Assembly (NCBI RefSeq): GCF_031348265.1
Contig: NZ_CP133771.1
Span: forward strand, 7,564,001 to 7,628,000
DNA length: 64,000 bases
Reading direction: 5' to 3'
From: Streptomyces collinus
GTDB taxonomy: Bacteria > Actinomycetota > Actinomycetes > Streptomycetales > Streptomycetaceae
The notes beneath the pieces are model-generated. The model worked only from the letters and a program-made list of their open reading frames with translations, searched no databases and was not told the origin of the DNA. Each line of letters begins with the position of its first letter. Position 1 is the stretch's first letter. Made by a program: the position numbers and the translations under genes. Positions 14,159-23,399 of the stretch are shown here, one piece after another.

Positions 14159-16210
14159 ATGTCCGAAGTCAACCGGCGCCGCTTCCTCCAACTCGCGGGC
14201 GCCACCACGGCCTTCAGTGCGCTGTCCGCCAGCATCCAGCGCGCGGCCGCGCTTCCGGCGAACCACCGCACGGGGTCGATCGAGGACGTCGAGCACATCG
14301 TCGTCCTGATGCAGGAGAACCGTTCCTTCGACCACTACTTCGGCACCCTGTCAGGCGTCCGCGGCTTCGGCGACCCCCGCCCGGTCACCCTCGACAACGG
14401 CAAACCGGTCTGGCACCAGGAGAAGGACGGCAAGGAGATCCTGCCGTTCCACCCGGACGCCGACGACCTGGGCATGCAGTTCCTGGAGGGCCTGCCGCAC
14501 TCCTGGCCCGACGGCCACCAGGCCTACAACGGCGGCAAGTACGACCGCTGGGTGCCCGCCAAGGGCACTACGACCATGGCGTACCTCACCCGCGAGGACA
14601 TCCCGTTCCACTACGCCCTCGCCGACTCCTTCACCGTCTGCGACGCCTACCACTGCTCGTTCATCGGCTCCACCGACCCGAACCGCTACTACATGTGGTC
14701 CGGTTACACGGGCAACGACGGCAGCGGCGGCGGCCCGGTCCTGGACAACGCCGAGCTCGGTTACGGCTGGACGACCTACCCCGAGCGCCTGGAACAGGCC
14801 GGCATCTCCTGGAAGATCTACCAGGACATCGGCGACGGCCTCGACGCGAAGGGCTCCTGGGGCTGGATCCAGGACGCCTACCGCGGCAACTACGGCGACA
14901 ACTCCCTGCTGTACTTCAACAAGTATCGGAGCGCAGAGCCCGGCGACCCCTGGTACGACAAGGCCCGCACCGGCACGAACGCCAAGGCCGGAGAGGGCTA
15001 CTTCGACCGGCTGAAGGCGGACGTCAAGGCCGGCAAGCTGCCCCAGATCTCCTGGATCGCCGCCCCCGAGGCCTTCTCCGAGCACTCCAACTGGCCGTCG
15101 AACTACGGCGCCTGGTACATCGCCCAGGTACTGGACGCCCTCACCTCCAACCCGGAGGTCTGGTCCAAGACAGCCCTGTTCATCACCTACGACGAGAACG
15201 ACGGCTTCTTCGACCACGTGGTGCCGCCGCTGCCGCCCAAGGACGCCTCCCGCGGCCTGTCCACCGTCGACGTCTCCCTCGACCTCTTCCCGGGCGACGG
15301 CAGCAGGACGGCGGGCCCCTACGGTCTCGGCCCCCGGGTCCCGATGCTGGTCGTCTCCCCGTGGAGCAAGGGCGGCTACGTCTGCTCCGAGACCCTCGAC
15401 CACACCTCGATCCTGCGGTTCATGGAGCGCCGTTTCGGTGTGCGGGAGACCAACATCTCGCCCTGGCGCCGGGCCGTCTGCGGTGACCTGACGTCCGCCT
15501 TCGACTTCTCCCGCAAGGACGCCCGCCCCACTCCGCTGCCCGGCACCGACGCGTACGAGCCGCAGGACCGTGAGCGCCACCCGGACTACAAGCCCGTCCC
15601 GCCCGCCGACCCGCGCATGCCCCGGCAGGAACGCGGCCTGCGCCGCTCCCGGCCGCTGAAGTACGCCCCGCACGTGGACGCCTCGGTCGACACGGCGGCC
15701 GGGAAGCTCACCCTCACCTTCGCCTCCGGCGCGAAGGCGGGCGGTGCCTTCCACATCACCTCCGGCAACCGCGCCGACGGTCCCTGGATGTACACCACCG
15801 AGGCCGGCAAGACGCTCTCCGACACCTGGAACTCGGCGTACTCCGGGGGCTCCTACGACCTGACCGTGCACGGCCCGAACGGCTTCGTGCGGGTCTTCAA
15901 GGGCTCGAACAAGACGGCCGGCTGTGAGGTCACCGCGCGCCACACCGGCGACGACATCGAGCTGACCTTCACCAACAAGGGCTCCGGCACGGCCCGTCTG
16001 AAGCTCGTGAGTGCCTACGGCGGCCGGCCCTCGACCGTCACCGTCCGCCCGGGCGCCCGGGTGTGCCGCACCGTAGACCTCGGCGGCAGCCGCCGCTGGT
16101 ACGACCTGACCGTCACCGCCGAGGGCGACAAGGCGTTCCTGCGGCGGTTCGCCGGGCACGTCGAGAACGGGCGGCCGGGAGTGAGCGACCCGGCGATCAT
16201 CACCGCGTAG
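14159..16210 (+). CDS. Phosphocholine-specific phospholipase C, Tat-exported
   Basis: 683 residues. Twin-arginine signal NRRRFLQLAGATTAFSALSA at 5-24. The catalytic phosphoesterase domain begins near residue 40, with the family motif ENRSFDHYFGTL at 53-64, later TYDENDGFFDHV and GLGPRVPMLVVSPWS. Two C-terminal repeats of the bacterial PLC C-terminal domain (DUF756-type) cover about 510-675. The enzyme is secreted folded and hydrolyses phospholipid headgroups, releasing phosphate sources. Start: ATG before SEVNRRR, with AGAGG ten bases upstream; an in-frame ATG at 14141 is also possible. Its stop overlaps the convergent DMT transporter gene by about 11 bp. Confidence 0.92.
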   Translation: MSEVNRRRFLQLAGATTAFSALSASIQRAAALPANHRTGSIEDVEHIVVLMQENRSFDHYFGTLSGVRGFGDPRPVTLDNGKPVWHQEKDGKEILPFHPDADDLGMQFLEGLPHSWPDGHQAYNGGKYDRWVPAKGTTTMAYLTREDIPFHYALADSFTVCDAYHCSFIGSTDPNRYYMWSGYTGNDGSGGGPVLDNAELGYGWTTYPERLEQAGISWKIYQDIGDGLDAKGSWGWIQDAYRGNYGDNSLLYFNKYRSAEPGDPWYDKARTGTNAKAGEGYFDRLKADVKAGKLPQISWIAAPEAFSEHSNWPSNYGAWYIAQVLDALTSNPEVWSKTALFITYDENDGFFDHVVPPLPPKDASRGLSTVDVSLDLFPGDGSRTAGPYGLGPRVPMLVVSPWSKGGYVCSETLDHTSILRFMERRFGVRETNISPWRRAVCGDLTSAFDFSRKDARPTPLPGTDAYEPQDRERHPDYKPVPPADPRMPRQERGLRRSRPLKYAPHVDASVDTAAGKLTLTFASGAKAGGAFHITSGNRADGPWMYTTEAGKTLSDTWNSAYSGGSYDLTVHGPNGFVRVFKGSNKTAGCEVTARHTGDDIELTFTNKGSGTARLKLVSAYGGRPSTVTVRPGARVCRTVDLGGSRRWYDLTVTAEGDKAFLRRFAGHVENGRPGVSDPAIITA

Positions 16211-17150
16211 CGGGAGTGAGGTGCCCCGGATCGTGCGGCCGGGGCACCAGCGCCGGTTCGGCCGTGGCCGAGCCGGGCTCCAGAGCCAGGACCGCGGCCA
16301 CCGGATGGTCGTCGTCGACCGGGCCGGCCGCCGCGGGTGCCGCCCGGCTGAGCAGCACCACGCCCCAGGACGCCAGCCCCGCCCCGGCGAGCGCGAGCAG
16401 GACCCCCGCCGGGCCGCCCTGGAGACGTTCGCCCAGCAGGGACAGGCCGATCACCGCGGCGGCCAGCGGGTTGGCCAGCGTCACCATCGCGAGCGGTCCG
16501 CCCAGCCCGCCCCGGTACGCCGTCTGGGCGAGCAGCAGCCCGCCGGCCGCGAAGGCCGCCACGAGCAGGGCCACGCCGACCACCTGGACACTCAGCACCG
16601 GTCCGGTCCGGTCCGTCGCAGCCACGGTCACCGTCTGGGTGAGGGCCGAGGCGACACCGGAGGCCAGCCCGGACGCGGTCGCGTGCCGCAGTCCGGGGCG
16701 GGCGCCCGGCCGGGACAGCACCCCGATGAACGCCGCGGTGGCGCCCGCCACCGCCAGCGCCTCGGGAACGCTCAGCGCATCGTCCGGCGCCGGACCGGAC
16801 GCCGTGACCAGGATCGCGCCCAGGCCCAGCAGCGTCAGCGCGGTGCCCTTCCACTCGACCGCGCTCACCCGCCGTCCCGCCATCCGCGCCCCCATGGGTA
16901 CCGCCGCGACCAGGGTGAGCGCGCCGAGCGGCTGGACGACGGTCAGCGGACCGTACCGGAGGGCGACGACGTGCAGCAGCGCGGCCGACGCGTTCAGTCC
17001 GACCGACCACCACCAGGCGCCGCTGCCCAGCAGCCGCAGCGTGCCCGCACCGGGGGAGCGTGACGCGAGCCGCTCCTGGGCGACCGCGGCGGCCGCGTAG
17101 GCGACGGCGGAGACGAGGGACAGGGCGACGGCGACCAGGACGGCGTTCAC
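16200..17150 (-). CDS. DMT-family (EamA-like) membrane transporter
   Basis: 316 residues from a GTG overlapping the PAP2 stop (GTGA). About ten hydrophobic helices in two EamA-like halves, starting AVLVAVALSLVSAVAYAAAA and including LTVVQPLGALTLVAAVPMG. This resembles the NIPA/EamA-type DMT proteins common in actinomycetes. Being coupled to a PAP2 phosphatase suggests a lipid- or lipid-carrier-related export role, but that is inference. The cytosolic tail is Pro/Asp-rich. Confidence 0.8.
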   Translation of the reverse strand: MNAVLVAVALSLVSAVAYAAAAVAQERLASRSPGAGTLRLLGSGAWWWSVGLNASAALLHVVALRYGPLTVVQPLGALTLVAAVPMGARMAGRRVSAVEWKGTALTLLGLGAILVTASGPAPDDALSVPEALAVAGATAAFIGVLSRPGARPGLRHATASGLASGVASALTQTVTVAATDRTGPVLSVQVVGVALLVAAFAAGGLLLAQTAYRGGLGGPLAMVTLANPLAAAVIGLSLLGERLQGGPAGVLLALAGAGLASWGVVLLSRAAPAAAGPVDDDHPVAAVLALEPGSATAEPALVPRPHDPGHLTPATR

Positions 17151-17989
17151 CGGCCTGCTCCCGCGAGTGCCTGCTCGTCCCGCTGGGCCGGTACGAGGCT
17201 GCCCTGCGTGCGGCCGGCCGTGGTCGCCGTGCGGTGGGGCGAGCGAAGCGGGACGGGGGTCCCCCCGGACGGAGTCCGGGGGAGGATCACCGCGAGCGCG
17301 AGGCCGAGCAGGACCGTCGCCACGATCGCGTCCAGCCAGTAGTGGTTGGCGGTGCCGACGATCACGAGCAGTGTCAGCAGAGGATGCGCCAGCCACAGCC
17401 GGCTCCACCGGGAATGGGTCGCGACGATGAGTCCGACGGCCACCATCAGCGCCCAGCCGAAGTGCAGCGACGGCATCGCCGCGAACTGGTTCGACACGGA
17501 GTCGGTCGCGGGATCGCCGTACACCGACGGCCCGTACACCCGTGCCGTGTCGACCAGACCGGTCGCCGCCAGCATGCGCGGCGGGGCGAGCGGGAACAGC
17601 AGGTGCAGCGCCAGGGCGGCGGCGGTGACCGCGGCCAGCACCCGGCGGGCCCAGACGTAGTGAGCCGGGCGGCGCGGATAGAGCCAGATCAGGAAGGCGG
17701 CGGTGGCAGGGAAGTGGACGGCCGCGTAGTAGGTGTTGGCGAGGTGCACCAGGCCGTCGCCGTGCAGCAGCAGGGACTGCACCGCCCCCTCGCCGGGCAG
17801 ATGGACCGCTCGCTCGAAGTCCCACACGCGGTGCGCGTTGTGGAAGGCCTCGCCGTTGTGGCCCGTGGCCAGCTGCCGGCCGAACTTGTAGACGAGGAAG
17901 AGCCCTGCGACGAGCAGGAGCTCCCGGACGAGCGGCGGCCGCGCTATCGCGTCGGACCCCGCCTGCGCAGGCTCGGTGCGGGCATTCAT
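17147..17989 (-). CDS. PAP2-superfamily membrane phosphatase
   Basis: 280 residues, about six TM helices. The C-terminal PAP2 motifs are present: NQFAAMPSLHFGWALM (motif with catalytic His in PSLHF) and GTANHYWLDAIVATVLLG (HxxxD). The KxxxxxxRP box of classical PAP2 is weak, as in the AUR1/inositol-phosphorylceramide-synthase-like subgroup. The likely reaction is dephosphorylation or headgroup transfer on a lipid phosphate at the outer face of the membrane. First gene of a two-gene operon with the DMT transporter, divergent from a TetR gene and just downstream of a multi-repeat operator, so it is the probable target of that regulator. Confidence 0.88.
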   Translation of the reverse strand: MNARTEPAQAGSDAIARPPLVRELLLVAGLFLVYKFGRQLATGHNGEAFHNAHRVWDFERAVHLPGEGAVQSLLLHGDGLVHLANTYYAAVHFPATAAFLIWLYPRRPAHYVWARRVLAAVTAAALALHLLFPLAPPRMLAATGLVDTARVYGPSVYGDPATDSVSNQFAAMPSLHFGWALMVAVGLIVATHSRWSRLWLAHPLLTLLVIVGTANHYWLDAIVATVLLGLALAVILPRTPSGGTPVPLRSPHRTATTAGRTQGSLVPAQRDEQALAGAGR

Positions 17990-18020
17990 CCCCCGGCCCC
18001 TTCGGTGACGGTGGCGCTGT

Positions 18021-18089
18021 TATCGGTACGAGAGCGTACCGATACGGCAGTGTACCGATACGGCTGCGTACCGGTACACTGCCGTATCG
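18021..18089. promoter_or_regulatory. Compound operator between the PAP2/DMT operon and the TetR gene
   Basis: Two overlapping dyads: TATCGGTAC / GTACCGATA (18021-18029 and 18036-18044, 6-bp spacer), and an 18-bp perfect pair CGATACGGCAGTGTACCG / CGGTACACTGCCGTATCG (18040-18057 and 18072-18089, 14-bp spacer). The core GTACCG recurs at 18036, 18052 and 18068, a 16-bp period. Layout fits cooperative binding of more than one TetR dimer over both divergent promoters. Confidence 0.75.
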
Positions 18090-18156
18090 ATAGACGTACG
18101 ACACATCGCCGGCCGGGAATTTTCCGGCCGCCCGACGAAAGCCAGGAGCATCGCCC

Positions 18157-18765
18157 ATGACGTCGCAGGCTGCGGACCGGCCCGAGCCGTCCGGTGTCAC
18201 GCGCCGCTCCAAGATCACGCCCGAGCGTGAGCAGGAGTTCTACGACGCCGTGCTGGAGCAGCTCCGGGAGTGCGGCTACGACTCCGTCACCATGGAGGGG
18301 ATCGCGGCCAGCACCCGGTGCAGCAAGTCCACGCTCTACCGCCAGTGGAAGACCAAGCCGCAGTTCGTGGCGGCGGCGCTGCGCTCGCACCGGCGCACGC
18401 GCTGCATCGACACCGGCTCGCTCGCGGACGACCTGCGTGAGGCGGCCCGGGCGGCGGGAGAGCTGTCGGGCCGGGACACCAAGCTCCTCCAGGCGCTCGT
18501 GCACGCGGCCCCTCAGGACCCGGAGCTGCAACGCGCCCTGCGCGAGGCGCTGGTCGAGCCGGAGATCGCCGCGCTGAAGGAGATCATCCGGCGCGGGGTC
18601 GAACGGGGAGAAGTGCCTGCCGACCACCCGGCGCTGGAGTACATCCCGGCGCAGATGTTCGGTGTCCTGCGCATCCGGCCCGTCCTGGAGGGCGAGTACG
18701 CGGACCCGGACTACCTCGTCCGGTTCGTGGAGGCCGCCGTGCTGCCGGCACTGGGCCTGACCTGA
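18157..18765 (+). CDS. TetR-family regulator
   Basis: 202 residues. TetR_N HTH at about 24-70 (REQEFYDAVLEQLRECGYDS, then EGIAASTRCSKSTLYRQWKT), followed by a helical C-terminal ligand-binding domain. AGGAG lies eight bases before the ATG. Divergent from the PAP2/DMT operon, with a strong dyad array in between; autoregulation and repression of the membrane-lipid genes is the simplest model. The ligand is unknown. A perfect bidirectional terminator hairpin follows. Confidence 0.92.
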   Translation: MTSQAADRPEPSGVTRRSKITPEREQEFYDAVLEQLRECGYDSVTMEGIAASTRCSKSTLYRQWKTKPQFVAAALRSHRRTRCIDTGSLADDLREAARAAGELSGRDTKLLQALVHAAPQDPELQRALREALVEPEIAALKEIIRRGVERGEVPADHPALEYIPAQMFGVLRIRPVLEGEYADPDYLVRFVEAAVLPALGLT

Positions 18766-18847
18766 GACCCGGGCCGCCGTCCGCCGGATGACCGGACGGT
18801 GACCCGACCGCGCCGACCCGTGGGGACGGGGGCGGCGCGCACCCCAC

Positions 18848-18894
18848 GGCCGGGTGGGGTTCCCCTGTGAGCGGCAGGGGCGCCCCACCCGGCC
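18848..18894. terminator. Bidirectional terminator hairpin between convergent genes
   Basis: GGCCGGGTGGGG (18848-18859) pairs perfectly with CCCCACCCGGCC (18883-18894). An inner CCCCTG / CAGGGG stem (18862-18867, 18875-18880) continues the arm, giving an 18-bp interrupted stem. It stands between the convergent TetR and DUF2510 genes. Confidence 0.85.
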
Positions 18895-18921
18895 GACCGG
18901 TGTGCGGGTGTCCGCTCCCGG

Positions 18922-20316
18922 TCAGACGTCCTGGCCGTTGCCGCTGCCCGTCGCCGCCTTGATGCCCTCGGTGATGTCGTCGAGCACGCTCTCCTGCTCA
19001 CCCGCGTCGACGCCGAACCGGATGACGACCATCTGCTTCGCGTTCGCGGGGGAGGGGAAGGCGAGCGACTCCACGATGCCGTCGGCGCCCTTGCTCGTGA
19101 CGGCCTTCCAGCGGACCAGGTAGCCCTTCTGCCCGGCCACCGTCACGGCCTTGGACTCCAGCACGTCGTGAGAGGTGATCCCGCCGTAGGACTTGCCGCC
19201 GTAGGACTCCTCGGCGTTCCTCCCGATGTCGGCCTTGGCGATCTCCTCGGCGGTGGCGCCCTTGCTGCCGAGGGCCAGGGCCGGTGCGGAGTAGGCGCCG
19301 CCCTTGGTGCACGTCGAGGAGGTGTCGCCGGGGCACTTGTAGGAGTCGTCGGACGTCACCTGAGCGCCGGCCCGGGCCTGCTGGCCGTACCAGCCCTTCG
19401 GTATCGGCAGGCTGATCCCGCTCACCGCGTCGGTCACCGACCCGCTCCTGATCTTCGGCGGCTCGGACTGCTCGGGCCCCGGGCTCTGCCCACCGGACCC
19501 GCCGTCGCCCCCGGACCCGCCGTCGCCGCCGGAGCCCCCGGACCCGCCCGGTCCGCCGAACGGCCCGCCCTGGCCGCCGGGCGCGCCCGGCCCGCCGGGC
19601 TGCCCCTGCGACGTGGGCGAGCCGCCCCCGCCGTCGTCCGTCAGGGCGTACACGCCCACGCCGATGCTGGTGAGCACGACCACGGCCGCCGCGACGGCGG
19701 CGCCTATCCGCAGCCGTCGCCCGCGGTCGCCCGGAGGCGCCGTGGGATAGGCGGGGTAGGCGGGATACCCGGCAGCCCCTGGATAGGCGCCGCTCCCTGG
19801 ATAGGCGCCGCTCCCGGGCTGCCCGTGGGCTCCCGGTTGCCCGGTGGCACCTGGATATGGATGCGTCCCGCTCCCCGGTTGCCCGGCGGCAGCCGGATAC
19901 GCGCCGCTCTGCGGTTGCCCGGCAGCACCTGGATGCCCGGCGGCTCCCGGCCCCGCCGTACCGGTCGGCTGCCCCGTTGCCGGTGCTTCGGCGGCAGCCG
20001 GCGCCTCGGGACCGGCCGGATTCCCGGCTCCCTGCGCATCGCTGCCGGGCTGTCCGGTTCCCGGTACGTCGGTTCCGGTCGGATGCCCCGCCCCAGCCGG
20101 TGTCCCGGTCCCGGCCGTCGTCCCGTCCCCGGCCGTCGTCCCGGCGGCGGCAGCCGGACGGCCCGCCGGCCCGGTCGGGGGACCCCAGGTCGCGGGCGGC
20201 TGTACCGGGCGGACGCGGTCCGTCCAGGTCTTGCCGTCCCACCAGCGCTCGGTGGCGGGCCCGTCATTTGTCTGTCCGGGGTCGGGGTACCACCCGGGAG
20301 GAGTCTCCTGCGTCAT
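18922..20316 (-). CDS. DUF2510 membrane-anchored protein with Pro/Gly-rich linker
   Basis: 464 residues. N-terminal DUF2510 (PGWYPDPGQ ... RWWDGKTWTDRV, residues 6-35), then about 150 residues rich in Ala/Gly/Pro/Gln with irregular repeats such as GQPGSGAYPGSGAYPG. One TM segment (GAAVAAAVVVLTSIGVGVYA) is followed by a Gly/Ser linker and an extracytoplasmic domain of about 150 residues (SGISLPIPKGWYGQQ ... EGIKAATG). The ATG before TQETPPGW has GGGAGGAG upstream. Such proteins are common in Streptomyces; the outer domain is of unknown function, perhaps a sensor or cell-envelope factor. Confidence 0.85.
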   Translation of the reverse strand: MTQETPPGWYPDPGQTNDGPATERWWDGKTWTDRVRPVQPPATWGPPTGPAGRPAAAAGTTAGDGTTAGTGTPAGAGHPTGTDVPGTGQPGSDAQGAGNPAGPEAPAAAEAPATGQPTGTAGPGAAGHPGAAGQPQSGAYPAAAGQPGSGTHPYPGATGQPGAHGQPGSGAYPGSGAYPGAAGYPAYPAYPTAPPGDRGRRLRIGAAVAAAVVVLTSIGVGVYALTDDGGGGSPTSQGQPGGPGAPGGQGGPFGGPGGSGGSGGDGGSGGDGGSGGQSPGPEQSEPPKIRSGSVTDAVSGISLPIPKGWYGQQARAGAQVTSDDSYKCPGDTSSTCTKGGAYSAPALALGSKGATAEEIAKADIGRNAEESYGGKSYGGITSHDVLESKAVTVAGQKGYLVRWKAVTSKGADGIVESLAFPSPANAKQMVVIRFGVDAGEQESVLDDITEGIKAATGSGNGQDV

Positions 20317-20647
20317 GCCCCCACCGTATGAGGCGTCGGTGAAAGAGGCATGAGAGGACCCGGAACAGGCTGTTCCAGGGCAGCCGCGCAGGGCCGCGAC
20401 ACGGCACGGCGGCGACCGGCGAAGCAACCGCAGACGCCTCGTCCCGCTATGGCTGAATGCACGTCATCTCCCCTGACTTTGCCCGGCGTTGACCGAAATA
20501 CGGCTGGTGGCGGGCCAGGCGCGTCGCCCGGCCGCACCCGGTGTCACCCGTCACGGCAAGAGGTGCCCCGTCCACCCTCCACTCGGGCAATCGGACGGCT
20601 ACGCTCGACGTCTGTACGTCGTTCGGGCGACTTGGGGAGGTAGCGGG
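20317..20647. other. 331-bp divergent intergenic region with a 15-bp palindrome
   Basis: No convincing gene. It carries both promoters for the DUF2510 gene (minus) and the large ATPase gene (plus). Near the DUF2510 side is the palindrome GGAACAGGCTGTTCC (20362-20376). GGGGAGG at 20634-20640 is the ribosome-binding site of the ATPase gene. Confidence 0.6.
20362..20376. promoter_or_regulatory. Perfect palindrome, candidate operator
   Basis: GGAACAG-G-CTGTTCC, 7-bp arms around one base, 46 bp upstream of the DUF2510 start. Too short and T-poor for a terminator; position fits an operator for the minus-strand gene. Confidence 0.45.
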
Positions 20648-23332
20648 ATGACGGAGGTACGGCCCACGGCCGCCGCCTCGGCTTCCCTGTGGGAGCGCGA
20701 CGAGGAGATCGCCGCCGTCACGCGGGCGGTCGAGACCCTGTGCACGGACCGTTCCTCACCCGGCGGACTGCTGGTCTTCCGCGCCGAGGCCGGCCTCGGC
20801 AAGACCGCCCTGCTGGCCGAAACCCGCCGCATCGCCGAGGCCCGAGGCTGCACGGTCTGGTCGGCGCGCGGCGGCGAGACCCTCAGGTCGGTCCCCTTCA
20901 ACGTGGTACGGCAACTGCTGCAGCCGGCCCTGGTGTCGATGCTGCCGGAGGAGGCCCGAGAGTACCTCGGCGACTGGTACGACATCGCCGGCCCCGCCCT
21001 CGGCATCGCGGATCCCGGCGACCGGCAGGCCGACCCGCAGGGCGTGTGCGACGGCCTGGTCGCAGCCGTGCGCCGGCTCGCCCGCCGGGACTGGCCGCTG
21101 GTGCTGCTGCTCGACGACGCGCACTGGGCGGACCAGGAGACCCTGCACTGGCTCGCGGGGCTCACCGAGCGCATCGAAGAGATGTCCGTCCTGGTCGTCG
21201 TCACCCGCCGCCCCGAGGAAGTCTCCGGCGTGAGCGCCCGCCACCTCGACATCGTCGCCGCCGCCGCGGACGGCCCCGTGACGACGCTGAGCGCCCTCAC
21301 CCCGGACGCCACGGCCGGGCTCACCCGCGCCTCCCTGGGAGAACACGCCGACGCCGCGTTCTGCCGCGAGGTCTGGGCCGTCACCGCCGGCAACCCCTAC
21401 GAGACCGTCGAACTCCTCGCCAGGGTGCAGGACAGCGAACTCGAACCGGTCGAGGCCCGGGCAGGTGAGCTGCGCGAGCTGAACCGCTCGGCCCGCGGCG
21501 GCGGCCTCGTCGCCCGCCTGGAGGAACTGGGCATCGACGCCACCCGGTTCGCCTGGGCCGCCGCCATCCTCGGCACCGGCATCTCCACCGACCTGGTCGC
21601 CAAGCTCGCCACCCTGCGCCCGGACGACGCCCGCCGCTGCGCCGAACTGCTGCGCACCGCCCGCATCCTCACCGCGCCCGACCCCGCGACCGGCCGCAGC
21701 GCCGACGGCGACCTGGAGTTCGTCCACCCACTGATCGCGTCCGCCGTCTACAACTCCATCCCCGACGCCCTGCGCACCGCCATGCACGGCATAGCCGCCC
21801 GGATCGTCTCCGACGAGGGGCACGGCGCCGCGGCCGCCGCCCGCCACCTTCTGGAGGTCCACCCGGACGACGACGAGGAACTCGTGGGGCAACTGCGCGA
21901 GGCCGCCCGCGAGCACCTCGCCGTCGGTGCCCCCGACGCGGCACGCCGCTGCCTGGAGCGCGCCCTGGAGGAACCGCCCCGGCCCGAGTCGCACCCGCAG
22001 GTGCTGTACGAACTGGCCGAGGCCACCTTCCTCACCGCGCCCGCCCGCACCATCGGCCATCTGCGGACCGCGCTCGGCATGCCCGGCCTGCACGGCGGCC
22101 AGCGGGTCGACGCCGTCTTCCGCCTCTCCCAGGCGCTGCTCCACAACGACCAGCTGGAGGAGGCCGTCCGCACGGTCGAGGCGGAGGCCGCCCGGCTCCA
22201 GCCGGGTCCCGACCGGATGCGGCTGCAGGCCGCGCAGTTCATGTGGGAGGGGCTGCACGCCGGCGAGGCCGCCTCACCCGGCCGCTCCCAGCGGCTCGCC
22301 GACCTCGCCCGCCCCTGCACCGGCCGGGACAACTCCGAACGGGCCCTGCTCATCCTGCGCGGCTTCGACGCCCTGATGCACGGCGAGAACGCCGAGGAGG
22401 TCGCCGAGCTGTGCGACCGCGCCCTCGTCAACGGCCGTCTCGCCCCCGGACTCGGCTGGACCGACACCGAGTGGGGCATCGAACTGCTGCTGATGCTGGC
22501 CAACGCCTACGGCTTCACCGACCGCCTCGACCGCGCCGAGACCCTCTACAACGAAGCGCTGCGCGCCTACGAGACGGCCGGCTGGAGCGGCGGCCACCTC
22601 GCCCTGGCCCACGCCTACGTCGGGATCGGCCACCGCAGGCGGGGCCGTCTGAAGGAGGCGGAGGCGTCCCTGCGTGAGGCGCTGCGCCTGGCCGAGCGCG
22701 TCGGGCGCGGCCTGCCCCTGTACTGGTCCGCGACCTGCAGCCTCGTCGACACCCTGCTCGCCCGCGGCCATGTCGAGCAGGCCTGGGAGGTCGCCGAACG
22801 GCACGGCTTCGCCCCGCCCTACCCGTCCACCATCGTCCTGCCCGACCCCCGTTCGGTGCGCGGCCGGCTGCTGCTGGCCGTCGGCCGCACCAAGGAAGGC
22901 ATCAACGAACTGGAGGCCGCGGAGAAGGCGGCGGCGGCCCGCGGTCACCACAACCCGGTGCTCGTCCCATGGGCGGCCGACCTCGCCCGCGCCCTCAGCA
23001 CCGAGGACCCGGCCCGTGCCGCCCGGCTCGCCGTCGACGTCCGCCGCCAGGCGGAGCGCTTCGGCACGGACACGGCGATAGGGGAAGCCCTGCGCTGCGC
23101 CGCCGACCTGGAGACAGGCCAGCGAGCCGTCCGGCTCTACGCCCAGGCGGTCACGTACCTGGAGGCCTCGCCCTGCCAGTACGAACACGCGGCGGCCCGT
23201 ATCGAGTTCGGCATCGCCGCCCGCTCGGCGGCCGACCTGCACCGCGGCCTGGACCTGGCGGTCTCCTGCGGGGCCGACGGGCTGGCCGACCGGGCGCGCG
23301 CCGCCCTCAAGGCCGGTGTCGGCCCGGCGTAG
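20648..23332 (+). CDS. Large AAA/STAND ATPase, LAL-regulator-like but lacking a C-terminal HTH
   Basis: 894 residues. Walker A-type FRAEAGLGKTALLAE near residues 42-56 and Walker B LVLLLDDAHWADQETLHWLA place it with the ATPase half of LuxR-type large ATP-binding regulators (MalT-like/AAA_16). The C-terminal half is helical and TPR-like (EEAVRTVEAEAARL, LDRAETLYNEALRAYE). LAL proteins normally end in a LuxR HTH of about 65 residues; this one ends with ADRARAALKAGVGPA and shows none. It may therefore act through a partner or not on DNA. Start: ATG with GGGGAGG seven bases upstream. Confidence 0.8.
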   Translation: MTEVRPTAAASASLWERDEEIAAVTRAVETLCTDRSSPGGLLVFRAEAGLGKTALLAETRRIAEARGCTVWSARGGETLRSVPFNVVRQLLQPALVSMLPEEAREYLGDWYDIAGPALGIADPGDRQADPQGVCDGLVAAVRRLARRDWPLVLLLDDAHWADQETLHWLAGLTERIEEMSVLVVVTRRPEEVSGVSARHLDIVAAAADGPVTTLSALTPDATAGLTRASLGEHADAAFCREVWAVTAGNPYETVELLARVQDSELEPVEARAGELRELNRSARGGGLVARLEELGIDATRFAWAAAILGTGISTDLVAKLATLRPDDARRCAELLRTARILTAPDPATGRSADGDLEFVHPLIASAVYNSIPDALRTAMHGIAARIVSDEGHGAAAAARHLLEVHPDDDEELVGQLREAAREHLAVGAPDAARRCLERALEEPPRPESHPQVLYELAEATFLTAPARTIGHLRTALGMPGLHGGQRVDAVFRLSQALLHNDQLEEAVRTVEAEAARLQPGPDRMRLQAAQFMWEGLHAGEAASPGRSQRLADLARPCTGRDNSERALLILRGFDALMHGENAEEVAELCDRALVNGRLAPGLGWTDTEWGIELLLMLANAYGFTDRLDRAETLYNEALRAYETAGWSGGHLALAHAYVGIGHRRRGRLKEAEASLREALRLAERVGRGLPLYWSATCSLVDTLLARGHVEQAWEVAERHGFAPPYPSTIVLPDPRSVRGRLLLAVGRTKEGINELEAAEKAAAARGHHNPVLVPWAADLARALSTEDPARAARLAVDVRRQAERFGTDTAIGEALRCAADLETGQRAVRLYAQAVTYLEASPCQYEHAAARIEFGIAARSAADLHRGLDLAVSCGADGLADRARAALKAGVGPA

Positions 23333-23399
23333 GTCGGGCGCGGATCGGCGGCGGAGGCGACGTGACGGCCGAGGCCCGGCGTGACGCACGCGCCGGCCC

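Noticed and set aside
20362..20376. LexA/SOS box
   Set aside because: GAAC and GTTC are five bases apart, whereas the actinobacterial LexA box needs four.
23375..23395. Terminator between the LAL-like ATPase and pcaL
   Set aside because: Only a 6-bp CCGGCG/CGCCGG stem with a 9-base loop; common by chance at this GC content.
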